DNA from: Actinoallomurus soli | GTDB lineage: Bacteria; Actinomycetota; Actinomycetes; Streptosporangiales; Streptosporangiaceae | Assembly: GCF_024055715.1 (NCBI RefSeq) | Contig: NZ_JAMXMV010000028.1 | Span: 18,531-82,530, forward strand | DNA length: 64,000 nucleotides | Direction of reading: 5' to 3' | Shown here: one piece after another, positions 8,288-17,600 of the stretch | Layout of the letters: the number at the start of each line of letters is the position of its first letter | Numbering within the stretch: the first letter of the stretch is position 1 | The notes under the pieces: model-generated | What the model saw: the letters and a program-made list of their open reading frames with translations, nothing else | Told to the model about the DNA's origin: nothing | Databases searched by the model: none | Made by a program: the position numbers and the translations under genes

Positions 8288-9604
8288 ATGACGGCACTGC
8301 ACACCTCCGGCGACGGATCCGGTGACGTCGCCGCCGCCCCGCGGCGATGGCCGTTGCTGGAGCAGCCGCCTCTGCTCGCCCCGTACGTCTTCGTGGTCGT
8401 CACGCTGCACGCCGTCCTGATCGGGCTCGCGGTCACGCACACGACCTGGCGGCCGCAGGCGATGCTCGTGTTCGTCGCGCTGCTGGCCTGCGGCGCGATC
8501 AGCATCGAGGCGTCACGGCGGCTGGGCATGCCGGCCGGTGTCGCGCGCGACCTGCTGTCGGCGTGGTGGCTGCCCGCGGCCCTGCTGCTGCCGCCGATCT
8601 ACGCGCTGCTGATGCCCGTGCCCCTGCAGGTCCTGTTGCAGTTGCGGGTGCGCCGCACGCTGCTGCACCGGCGGTTGATCGTCACCTCGGCGAACGGCCT
8701 GGCCGGGGTCGCCGCCTCGGCGACGTTCCACGCGGTCGTTCCGCACCCGCTCCGGGACGCCGCCTCCTGGCTGTCGAACCTGGACGCCATGATCCCGATG
8801 GTGGTCCTTTGCGCCGTGCTCTTCACCGTGGTCAACACGGCGATCGTCATGGTGGCCGCGCGGATGGCGAAGGGCGAGTGCTCCTGGCGGAAGCTGCTGG
8901 CCAACCGCGAGGTCCTCCTCCTCGATCTCGTCGAGGTCTGCGTGGGGATTCTGATCACCATCTCCTGTGCGCTGACCCCGCTGCTGCTCGTGATCGCGTT
9001 GCCTCCCGTGATGCTGCTGCAGCGCAGCCTGATGCACACCCAGTTGCGGGCGGCCGCCCGGCTCGATTCCAAGACCGGCCTGCTCAACGCCGCCACCTGG
9101 CAGCTGGAGGCCGACACCGAGATCACCCGCGCGGTGCGCACCGACGAGTCTCTCGCCCTGCTCCTGATCGACATCGACCATTTCAAGCGGGTCAACGACG
9201 CGTACGGGCACCTGACCGGTGATCAGGTGCTGGCCGGAGTGGCCGGCACCCTGGTTCAGCAGCTGCGGGAGTACGACGTGGTGGGCCGGTTCGGCGGTGA
9301 GGAGTTCGCGGTGCTGCTGCCGAACGCCGACATGCTGGAGGCCTGCCGGGTGGCCGAGCGGCTCCGCAGCCGGGTCGGCCGGATGTGCGTCCCCGCCGAC
9401 GACGCCACGATCACGGTGACGATCTCGATCGGCGTGGCCCTGTTCCGCACCCACGGACACGACCTGATCGAGCTGCTCGCCTCCGCGGATCTGGCGCTAT
9501 ATCGCGCCAAGGAGTCCGGCCGCAACCGGATCTGCCTCCCGGCGACGAAGAAGCCGGGCGAGCCGCGCCGAATCACGGCAAGGCCATCCCCTCGGAGGCT
9601 CTAG
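8288..9604 (+). CDS. Membrane-bound diguanylate cyclase (GGEEF domain)
   Basis: 438 aa. The N-terminal half contains about five to six membrane segments (for example APYVFVVVTLHAVLIGLAV near 33-51 and PMVVLCAVLFTVVNTAIVMV near 169-188), a membrane sensor region of no type I recognise. The C-terminal GGDEF domain (~255-425) makes c-di-GMP from two GTP: LLLIDIDHFKRVNDAYGHLTG, then GGEEF at 336-340. The inhibitory site RxxD is intact as REYD (327-330), exactly five residues before GGEEF, so product feedback is expected. There is no EAL domain. The ATG at 8288 has GGGGG just upstream. The gene ends in the TAG that also forms part of the -10 hexamer of ettA. Confidence 0.9.
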   Translation: MTALHTSGDGSGDVAAAPRRWPLLEQPPLLAPYVFVVVTLHAVLIGLAVTHTTWRPQAMLVFVALLACGAISIEASRRLGMPAGVARDLLSAWWLPAALLLPPIYALLMPVPLQVLLQLRVRRTLLHRRLIVTSANGLAGVAASATFHAVVPHPLRDAASWLSNLDAMIPMVVLCAVLFTVVNTAIVMVAARMAKGECSWRKLLANREVLLLDLVEVCVGILITISCALTPLLLVIALPPVMLLQRSLMHTQLRAAARLDSKTGLLNAATWQLEADTEITRAVRTDESLALLLIDIDHFKRVNDAYGHLTGDQVLAGVAGTLVQQLREYDVVGRFGGEEFAVLLPNADMLEACRVAERLRSRVGRMCVPADDATITVTISIGVALFRTHGHDLIELLASADLALYRAKESGRNRICLPATKKPGEPRRITARPSPRRL

Positions 9605-9607
9605 TCT
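9602..9607 (+). promoter_or_regulatory. -10 hexamer for a leaderless ettA transcript
   Basis: TAGTCT ends seven bases before the ettA ATG, and no ribosome binding site is present, so transcription probably starts at or next to the start codon. The hexamer overlaps the stop codon of the preceding gene. Confidence 0.5.
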
Positions 9608-9614
9608 TGACACC

Positions 9615-11312
<1,698 letters not shown>

Positions 11313-11325
11313 GACATCGGCGAGG

Positions 11326-11366
11326 ACGGGCCGCGAGACCTCCGGGTCCCGCGGCCCGTTTCTTTC
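11326..11366 (+). terminator. Terminator after ettA
   Basis: 15-bp hairpin (acgggccgcgagacc against ggtcccgcggcccgt, one mismatch) with a four-base loop and a trailing TTTCTTT, the clearest intrinsic terminator on this strand in the first 20 kb. Confidence 0.85.
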
Positions 11367-11380
11367 CCGGCTCAGGGCGC

Positions 11381-11449
11381 GGCGACGTGTCACTCTCGGC
11401 TCAAAGATCGGGCGACGTGCCACTCTCGGCCAAAGACCGGGCGACGTGC
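11381..11449. repeat. Short tandem repeat, ~30-bp unit
   Basis: Two consecutive near-identical copies (11381-11410 and 11411-11439), both beginning ggcgacgtg and containing cactctcggc then caaaga, plus the first 10-11 bases of a third copy (11440-11449). Confidence 0.75.
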
Positions 11450-11564
11450 CGCGCCGGTCCTCGGTCGTCCGAAGCCGATGAGTGCACCCGGGTGCGGTCC
11501 GGCGGGATGGGAACCGGGAGACTGGACGCCGACCGCGCGACCGATGACACGAGATGGACCAGTG

Positions 11565-12008
11565 ATGACTCAGCCTGCCCTCGACCCCGGCGACGTCCGC
11601 GTGCCGCGCAAGCACGTGCACGAGTTCCACGTGCGGTTCGGCGACATCGACTCGCTGGGTCACGTGAACAACTGCCGGTACCTGACGTACCTGGAGGACG
11701 CCCGGGTGGCGATGTTCTACACCGACCCGGACCGCGAGGGGCGTCGGCGGCCCCTGCACGGCCTGGTGGTGGCCCGCCATGAGATCGACTACAAGCGGCC
11801 CCTGCTGCTGCGGCCCGAGCCGGTGCGGGTGGAGACGCGGGTGACGGAGATCCGCGCGGCGTCCTTTCGCCTGGCGTACGAGGTGTGCGACGACGAGCAC
11901 GTCTACGCGCGGGCGACCTCGGTGATGGTCGGCTACGACCTGAAGCAGGGCCGGACCCGCCGGTTCGACGAAGAGGAGTCCGCCTTCCTGCGGCAGTACG
12001 CGGCGTGA
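11565..12008 (+). CDS. 4-hydroxybenzoyl-CoA-type acyl-CoA thioesterase
   Basis: 147 aa, single hotdog domain. FHVRFGDIDSLGHVNNCRYLTYLEDAR contains the typical Asp (RFGDID) and the H-V-N-N helix of 4HBT/YbgC thioesterases, and IDYKRPLLLRPEPVRVETRV forms the following strands. It hydrolyses an acyl-CoA of unknown chain. ATG 11565 (preceded in frame by GTG 11562) starts MTQPALDP. An earlier GTG at 11478 would add a Pro/Gly-rich stretch that does not look like the family. No strong ribosome site is visible. The gene lies convergent to the ABC transporter operon. Confidence 0.85.
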   Translation: MTQPALDPGDVRVPRKHVHEFHVRFGDIDSLGHVNNCRYLTYLEDARVAMFYTDPDREGRRRPLHGLVVARHEIDYKRPLLLRPEPVRVETRVTEIRAASFRLAYEVCDDEHVYARATSVMVGYDLKQGRTRRFDEEESAFLRQYAA

Positions 12009-12010
12009 CC

Positions 12011-12045
12011 GCCTGACGCACGGCCGGCCGTCGTCGGCGTCAGGC
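12011..12045 (+). terminator. Hairpin after the thioesterase gene
   Basis: gcctgacgc pairs with gcgtcaggc around a 17-base GC-rich loop that is itself foldable. It lies between convergent genes and probably serves both. Confidence 0.55.
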
Positions 12046-12083
12046 GACCACGGAGGTGGGCGGCGTTGCGGCGCGCCCGGCGG

Positions 12084-12124
12084 CCATGGGCGTGGGGCGC
12101 GCCGGGACCATGGGCGTGGGGCGC
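12084..12124. repeat. 17-bp direct repeat with 24-bp period
   Basis: ccatgggcgtggggcgc occurs at 12084-12100 and again, identical, at 12108-12124, in the non-coding space between the convergent thioesterase and ABC permease genes. Confidence 0.75.
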
Positions 12125-12150
12125 GGCGCGCCGGGCGGCCATGACGGATC

Positions 12151-12963
12151 TCAGGCGTCGCGGCGATGGATGACGAGCATCGCCGCGCCGATCAGCACGA
12201 CCGGGTAGACGGAGATGACGACGAACTCCTGGGGGACCGAGAGCGCACCGTGCTGCGCGTGCAGTGACACCAGACGCCGGATCGCGTCGCCCGGCAGCGC
12301 GTCGGCGATGTCGACCACCCATCGGGCGGTTCCGTGGATCAGTTGCGGTGCGAGGAAGAGCAGGGTGACCAGGGCCCCGATCGCGGCCGCGGCGTGCCGG
12401 AGAAGGACTCCGAGGCCGAGTCCCACCAGAGCGACCGCCAGGAGATAGAACGTCGCCGCGCCGATCGAGCGCAGCGCTCCCGGGTCACCGATCGACAGGC
12501 CGACGTGCCGCCGGGACAGCACGGCCTGGCCGGTGGCGAACGTCGCCGCCGCGATGGCCGCCCCGACCGGAACGGTCACCGCCGTGACCACGGCGGCCTT
12601 CGCCGCCAGCACCGCGCGCCGGGCGGGTACGGCGGCGAACGTCGTACGGATCAGGCCGCTGGAGTACTCGCCGGTTATCGAGAGGACGCCGAGGGTACCG
12701 AAGATCAATTGAGCGATCATGAACCCGATATACGGATCGGACAGCGGGTCGAATGCCGCGCGCTGCGCCGGTGACATCCTCGGCCAATCGCCGACGTCGG
12801 CGTCGGCGACGACGGCACCGATGCCGATCGCGGTGACGGCGGCGCACAGCAGCACCCAGTAGGTGGACCGCACGGACCACAACTTGGTCCATTCGGAGCC
12901 GATGAGGTCGCGGGCGCGGCCCGCGCGGGTGCCCTCGCCGGCCGGAAGGTCGATGGTCGTCAT
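12151..12963 (-). CDS. ABC transporter permease (ABC-2 type)
   Basis: 270 aa membrane protein: LIGSEWTKLWSVRSTYWVLLCA is the typical N-terminus of ABC-2 permeases of the antibiotic/bacitracin-exporter kind, followed by about six hydrophobic helices (FMIAQLIFGTLGVLSI, the SSGLIRTTFAAVPARRAVLAAK loop, AATFYLLAVALVGLGLGVLL). It is the membrane half of the exporter encoded with the upstream ATPase: its ATG overlaps the ATPase stop by four bases (12960-12963). Substrate unknown. A divergent two-component system next door suggests induction by an envelope-active compound (inference). Confidence 0.88.
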   Translation of the reverse strand: MTTIDLPAGEGTRAGRARDLIGSEWTKLWSVRSTYWVLLCAAVTAIGIGAVVADADVGDWPRMSPAQRAAFDPLSDPYIGFMIAQLIFGTLGVLSITGEYSSGLIRTTFAAVPARRAVLAAKAAVVTAVTVPVGAAIAAATFATGQAVLSRRHVGLSIGDPGALRSIGAATFYLLAVALVGLGLGVLLRHAAAAIGALVTLLFLAPQLIHGTARWVVDIADALPGDAIRRLVSLHAQHGALSVPQEFVVISVYPVVLIGAAMLVIHRRDA

Positions 12964-13880
12964 CGTGTGGTCTCCTCCGGCTCGGCGTGATGGTCGACGC
13001 TGTCGGCGGTGATCTCCATGAACGCCTCCTCGAGCGTGGCGTTCCGCGGGGTGAGTTCGTGCACCGCGATGCGGTGCGCGAGTGCCAGGTCGCCGATCCG
13101 CGCGGCGGTGAGCCCGGCGACCTCCAGCACCCCGTCGCCGCCATCGGCCACGGAGGCCCCTTCTCCGGTGAGGAGACGGGCGAACGCGCCGCCGTCGGGG
13201 GTCCGTACCGCGACGTGCCGGCGGGCCCCGCGCTCGACGAACTCCGTGACACTCATGTCGGCGATCAGCCGTCCCCGGCCGATGACGATGAGCTGGTCGG
13301 CGGTGTGCTCCATCTCGCTCATGAGGTGACTGGAGACGAGCACCGTACGGCCCTCGCCGGCGAGCCGCCTGAAGAACGAACGGACCCAGTGGATGCCCTC
13401 CGGGTCGAGTCCGTTCACCGGCTCGTCGAAGATGAGGACGTCCGGGTCGCCGAGGAGCGCGGCCGCGATGCCGAGCCGTTGTCTCATCCCGAGTGAGAAC
13501 CCGCCCACGCGTTTTCGTGCCACGGCGGTCAACCCGACCTCGTCGAGGACGTCGGCCACCCGGCGCACCGGGATGCCGTTGCTGCGGGCGAGCGCGGTGA
13601 GGTGCCGGTCCGCGCTGCGCCCGGCCGGGACCGCGCCGGCGTCCAGGAGGGCCCCGACCCGGAGCAGCGGGCGGCGGAGCCCGCGGAAGGGCCGCCCGTC
13701 GATGGTGGCCGAGCCGCTCGTCGGCGTGTCGAGGCCGAGGATCAGCCGGAGCGTCGTCGACTTGCCGGCGCCGTTCGGCCCGAGGAATCCGGTGACCCGG
13801 CCCGGCAGCACCTCGACGGTGAGCCCGTCGACGGCGGTCGTCCCGCCGTACCGCTTGGTGAGGTTCGAGATTCTGATCAT
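12960..13880 (-). CDS. ABC transporter ATP-binding protein
   Basis: 306 aa. Walker A GPNGAGKST near residue 40, Q-loop, signature FSLGMRQRLGIAAALLG, Walker B DVLIFDEPVNGLDPEG and H-loop LVSSHLMSEME are all intact. This is the DrrA/CcmA-like class that drives ABC-2 exporters. The start at 13880 (MIRISNLTKRYGG) is preceded on its strand by GGGGAAGG. A more upstream start at 13910 would add ten residues and lacks such a site. The gene heads the two-gene exporter operon and is divergent from the sensor kinase. Confidence 0.92.
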   Translation of the reverse strand: MIRISNLTKRYGGTTAVDGLTVEVLPGRVTGFLGPNGAGKSTTLRLILGLDTPTSGSATIDGRPFRGLRRPLLRVGALLDAGAVPAGRSADRHLTALARSNGIPVRRVADVLDEVGLTAVARKRVGGFSLGMRQRLGIAAALLGDPDVLIFDEPVNGLDPEGIHWVRSFFRRLAGEGRTVLVSSHLMSEMEHTADQLIVIGRGRLIADMSVTEFVERGARRHVAVRTPDGGAFARLLTGEGASVADGGDGVLEVAGLTAARIGDLALAHRIAVHELTPRNATLEEAFMEITADSVDHHAEPEETTR

Positions 13881-14070
13881 GCCTTCCCCTGAGTTCGTGG
13901 TGGCCTCCACGGTGCGGCAGGCGGTCGTCCGGCCGCGTCAGGCGGTGGAGCCCTTTCGCTTCCTCGCCCGGGGGCGGCGGCAGCGGGAGCGGCTCCGCCT
14001 CGGGACGGGTGCCCACGGCTCCGCCTGGAGACGGACGACCGGGAGGCCGTCGAGGCGTTACCGTCGGCAC

Positions 14071-15288
14071 GTGGACCTACGGCCTCCGCTCCACCGCCGG
14101 CTCACCTTCGCGCACTGGGTCGCCATCGACGCGCTCGTCGCGCTTCTGCTCGCGGCTGCGCTGTTCTCGAGCGCCCAGGTGCCCCGGCCGCACCTGGGGA
14201 TGCCGGCCGCGGCCGGCGGGGGCCTGGCCCTGGGCATCGCCGCGACGGTGGTGATCCGGCGGTGGCGGCCCCTGTTCGCCCTGGTCGTCGCGCTGGCCGC
14301 GAGTCTGGTGTCGGCGTTCTTCGGCTTCACCAAGGACCCGATGGTCGCTCTCGCGCTGGTGATGTACATGGTCGCGGTGGCCAGGCCACCACGAGTGGCG
14401 ATCGTCGCGCTGGCGGTCGTGGAGGTCGCGATCGTCCTGGGCGCCTGCTTCGCGTCTCCGGCCGTTCTGTCGTCGGATCACCCGTGGGACATGACAGGCG
14501 AGGTCGTGGGAACCGGAGTCGTCCAGCTCGCGGCGTGGACGGTGGGCGTCGCGACGCGCCAGGCCCGCGCCTACTCCCAGGGACTGCGCGAACAGGCCGA
14601 GCGTCAGGCTCAGGTCAAGGTCGAGCAGGCCCGGCGTGCGATCAGCGAGGAGCGACTGCGCATCGCGCGCGAACTCCACGACGCCGTGGCGCACAGCATG
14701 AGCGTCATCGCGGTGCAGGCCGGAGTCGGGCACTACGTGATCGCCACCCGGCCGGAGGAGGCCGCCAAGGCGCTCGCCGCGATCGAGACGACGAGTCGTG
14801 CCGTGCTCCAGGAGATGCGCGGGCTGCTCGGCGTGCTCCGCGATGAGACGCCCGGAGACGGCCGGGAGGTCCTGCCGCCCGTACGAGGCGTCGCCGACCT
14901 GCCCGCGCTCGCCGAGCAGACGACGAACGCGGGGGTGCGGGTGAGCCTTCAGGTCCGCGGGGTCGCCCGCGCGCTGCCGCCCGGCGTCGACCTGGCCGCG
15001 TACCGCATCGTCCAGGAGGCCCTGACGAACGTGGTCAGGCATGCGGAGACCGACCACGGTCGCGTGCTCGTCACGTACGGCGAAGGAGACCTGGAGATCG
15101 AGGTGACGGACGACGGCCTCGGAGCCGATGGATACGGCGGCGCCGACGATCCGATCGGCTTCGCCGGCGGCCACGGCCTGGTAGGCGTGCGCGAGCGGGT
15201 CGCCCTCTACGGCGGTGACTTCAGCGCGGGCCCGTTGCCCCTGCGGGGTTTCCGCGTCGCCGTGCGCATCCCGACGGACGCCCGATGA
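14071..15288 (+). CDS. Two-component sensor histidine kinase (NarL/DesK-type)
   Basis: 405 aa. Five to six membrane helices occupy residues ~15-165 (first is HWVAIDALVALLLAAALF). A coiled dimerisation segment (EQAERQAQVKVEQARRAI) follows, then the HisKA_3 box RIARELHDAVAHSMSV with phospho-acceptor His203, and a HATPase_c domain with an N-box AYRIVQEALTNVVRHA and G-box GGHGLVGVRERV. The GTG at 14071 starts right at the first family-like residues; no ribosome site is evident. The stop overlaps the regulator ATG by four bases. Divergent orientation to the ABC exporter implies this pair controls it. Confidence 0.88.
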   Translation: MDLRPPLHRRLTFAHWVAIDALVALLLAAALFSSAQVPRPHLGMPAAAGGGLALGIAATVVIRRWRPLFALVVALAASLVSAFFGFTKDPMVALALVMYMVAVARPPRVAIVALAVVEVAIVLGACFASPAVLSSDHPWDMTGEVVGTGVVQLAAWTVGVATRQARAYSQGLREQAERQAQVKVEQARRAISEERLRIARELHDAVAHSMSVIAVQAGVGHYVIATRPEEAAKALAAIETTSRAVLQEMRGLLGVLRDETPGDGREVLPPVRGVADLPALAEQTTNAGVRVSLQVRGVARALPPGVDLAAYRIVQEALTNVVRHAETDHGRVLVTYGEGDLEIEVTDDGLGADGYGGADDPIGFAGGHGLVGVRERVALYGGDFSAGPLPLRGFRVAVRIPTDAR

Positions 15289-15935
15289 CCAGGGTGGTCG
15301 TCGCCGACGATCAGGCGCTGGTACGTGCGGGCTTCCGGGTGCTGGTGGAGACCGCCGCGGACCTGTCGGTGGTGGGGGAGGCCGGGACCGGAACGGAGGC
15401 GGTGGAGGTCATCCGCCGGGTACGCCCGGACGTGGCGCTCATGGACATCCAGATGCCGGAGCTGGACGGGATCGAGGCGACCCGGCGCGTTCTCGCGGGT
15501 CCCGATCCCGTCCCGGTCAGGATTCTGATGCTCACGACCTTCGACCTGGACCGGTACGTCTACGGGGCCCTGCGGGCGGGGGCCAGCGGATTCCTCCTGA
15601 AGGACACTCCGCCGGCGGATCTGCTGCACGCGATCCGGGTGATCGCCGCCGGAGAGGCGCTGCTGGCGCCGAGCGTGACGCGGCGGCTGATCGAGGAGTT
15701 CACCCGGAGACCCGTCGTCACCGCGCATCGGAACCTGGAGGGCGTGACCGAGCGGGAACGCGAGGTCCTGCGGCTCGTCGGCCGCGGGCTCTCCAACGCG
15801 GAGGTCGCCGAGCACCTGCATCTGTCGATCGCGACCGCGAAGTCGCATGTCAGCAGGCTGCTCATGAAGCTGGACGCGCGGGACCGGGCGCAACTCGTGA
15901 TCGCCGCGTACGAGGCCGGGCTCATGACGCCGTGA
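15285..15935 (+). CDS. Two-component response regulator, NarL/LuxR family
   Basis: 216 aa. The receiver domain (1-120) has the acidic pocket D8/D9, phospho-acceptor Asp54 in LMDIQMPELDGIEATRR and the conserved Lys in GFLLKDTPP. The C-terminal LuxR HTH (~150-210) reads TEREREVLRLVGRGLSNAEVAEHLHLS then ATAKSHVSRLLMKL. Start ATG 15285 overlaps the kinase gene. The likely target is the divergent ABC exporter operon and its own gene. Confidence 0.93.
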   Translation: MTRVVVADDQALVRAGFRVLVETAADLSVVGEAGTGTEAVEVIRRVRPDVALMDIQMPELDGIEATRRVLAGPDPVPVRILMLTTFDLDRYVYGALRAGASGFLLKDTPPADLLHAIRVIAAGEALLAPSVTRRLIEEFTRRPVVTAHRNLEGVTEREREVLRLVGRGLSNAEVAEHLHLSIATAKSHVSRLLMKLDARDRAQLVIAAYEAGLMTP

Positions 15936-16060
15936 ATCCCGGGTCGGTGCGGCGCGTGACGACAGTTCTGTAACGAAGGCAGAGTAGGACCGAGTTTGCC
16001 TGTTCTTTGCCCCGTAATGTCGCGGTTGCGTTCTCGCGATCCGACACAAAAGGGGTAAGA

Positions 16061-17470
16061 ATGCGCAACCTCTCTCGAGGAGTGCTGGCGCTGCTGCTGG
16101 CCGCCGGGCTGGGCGGTCTCGGTGGCACCGCGCACGCGGCGCCGGGCCGGGCCGCGGACGACGACGTCCTGGCCAGGCTCAAGGCGATACCCGGCATGAC
16201 GGTACAGGAGAAGACCTCCACGCTGTCGGGTTACCGCTGGTTCTGGCTGAACTACCGGCAGCCGGTCGACCATCACCACCCGGAGCGCGGCTGGTTCGAG
16301 CAGCGTGTGCTGCTGGAGCACAAGTCCGACGACCGGCCGATGGTCCTGTACACCAGCGGCTACAACACGCCGGAGACGATGTTCCTGTCGGAGCCGACGG
16401 CGCTGGTGGACGGCAACCAGATCTCGGTGGAGTACCGCTACTTCACCCCGTCGCGGCCCGAGCCGGCGGTGTGGACCAAGGACACGATCTGGCAGGCCGC
16501 CACCGACGAGCACCGGCTGATCAAGGCCCTCAAGACGATCTACCACGGCAAGTGGATCTCGACCGGCGCCAGCAAGGGCGGCATGACCGCCACCTACCAC
16601 AAGCGTTTCTACCCGTCGGACGTGGACGGCACGGTCGCGTACGTCGCCCCCAACGACGTGAACAACAAGGACGATAGCGCGTACGACCGGTTCTTCAAGA
16701 ACGTCGGCACGGACCCGGCGTGCCGCGCGAACCTGGAGAACCTCCAGCGCGAACTGCTCAAGCGGCGTCCGGAGATCCTCGCGCGGATGAGCGCCGACGC
16801 CGAGAAGGCCGGCGACACCTGGCACATCATCAAGACCGTCGACCGGGCCTTCGAGAACTCGGTGATGGACTTCGAGTGGGGGTTCTGGCAGTACCACCTG
16901 CAGTCGGAGTGCAAGGACGTCCCGGCGACGACCGCATCGACCGACGAGATCTACTCCTTCTTCGACACGATCTCCGGCGCGCTCACCTACACGGACCAGA
17001 GCCTGGAGCCGTTCATCCCGTACTACTACCAGGCGGGCACCCAGCTCGGCTGGCCGTCGCCGCAGTTCAAGCACCTGCGCCCGCTGCTCCGCTACGAGAG
17101 CACCTACCAGCCGCGGACGTACGTGCCGAGTGACATCCCCATGCGGTTCGACCCGTCGGCGATGAAGGACATCGACCACTGGGTCCGCACCCACGCGACC
17201 CACATGATGTTCGTCTACGGCCAGAACGACCCGTGGGGCGCCGAGCCGTTCCGCGTCGGCCAGGGCAGCCGCGACTCCGCCGTGTACGTCGCGCCGGGCC
17301 AGAACCACAGCGGCCGCCTGCTCGCCAAGCTGCCCGACGCGCAGCGCGCGCGGGCGACCGCGGACCTGCTCCGCTGGGCCGGTGTCTCCCCGGCGCAGCA
17401 GGCACGGACCCTCTCGGTCCCGGCGCAGGTCGCCGAGGACCCGATCCTCGCCCAGCGCCCGCCACTGTAA
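16061..17470 (+). CDS. Secreted S37-family prolyl/tripeptidyl aminopeptidase
   Basis: 469 aa with a clear Sec signal peptide (MRNLSRGVLALLLAAGLGGLG, cleavage near AHA-AP). The mature part is an alpha/beta-hydrolase of peptidase family S37 (tripeptidyl/prolyl aminopeptidases of Streptomyces): oxyanion/Tyr region VLYTSGYNTPE, nucleophile Ser171 in GASKGGMT, conserved FMFVYGQNDPWGAEPF near the catalytic Asp and PGQNHSGRL with the catalytic His. The ATG follows AGGGGTAAG. It is preceded by a 125-bp gap containing the promoter and followed by a hairpin, so it is monocistronic. Likely used for extracellular peptide scavenging during mycelial growth. Confidence 0.88.
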   Translation: MRNLSRGVLALLLAAGLGGLGGTAHAAPGRAADDDVLARLKAIPGMTVQEKTSTLSGYRWFWLNYRQPVDHHHPERGWFEQRVLLEHKSDDRPMVLYTSGYNTPETMFLSEPTALVDGNQISVEYRYFTPSRPEPAVWTKDTIWQAATDEHRLIKALKTIYHGKWISTGASKGGMTATYHKRFYPSDVDGTVAYVAPNDVNNKDDSAYDRFFKNVGTDPACRANLENLQRELLKRRPEILARMSADAEKAGDTWHIIKTVDRAFENSVMDFEWGFWQYHLQSECKDVPATTASTDEIYSFFDTISGALTYTDQSLEPFIPYYYQAGTQLGWPSPQFKHLRPLLRYESTYQPRTYVPSDIPMRFDPSAMKDIDHWVRTHATHMMFVYGQNDPWGAEPFRVGQGSRDSAVYVAPGQNHSGRLLAKLPDAQRARATADLLRWAGVSPAQQARTLSVPAQVAEDPILAQRPPL

Positions 17471-17502
17471 GGAGCCACCGGCCCCGTACGCGGGTTCCCC
17501 TG

Positions 17503-17540
17503 ACGCGCCACCGGCCCTCCGCGAGAGGCCGGTGGCGCGT
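17503..17540 (+). terminator. Terminator after the S37 peptidase gene
   Basis: Perfect 14-bp stem (acgcgccaccggcc / ggccggtggcgcgt) with a 10-base loop. No T-run follows. Confidence 0.65.
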
Positions 17541-17588
17541 CGCGTTCCGCGGCCTCTCCGGCAAAGGGCGTCTCATATTTTGGTACGC

Positions 17589-17594
17589 TAATAT
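17589..17594 (+). promoter_or_regulatory. -10 hexamer TAATAT of a leaderless MFS gene, inside an AT-rich palindrome
   Basis: TAATAT ends six bases before the ATG at 17601. ATATT (17575-17579) and AATAT (17590-17594) form a short inverted repeat across it, a possible operator. Confidence 0.5.
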
Positions 17595-17600
17595 CAACAT

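Noticed and set aside
13393..14070. Upstream extension of the sensor kinase frame
   Set aside because: It is the antisense of the ABC ATPase gene; kinase-like sequence begins at 14071.
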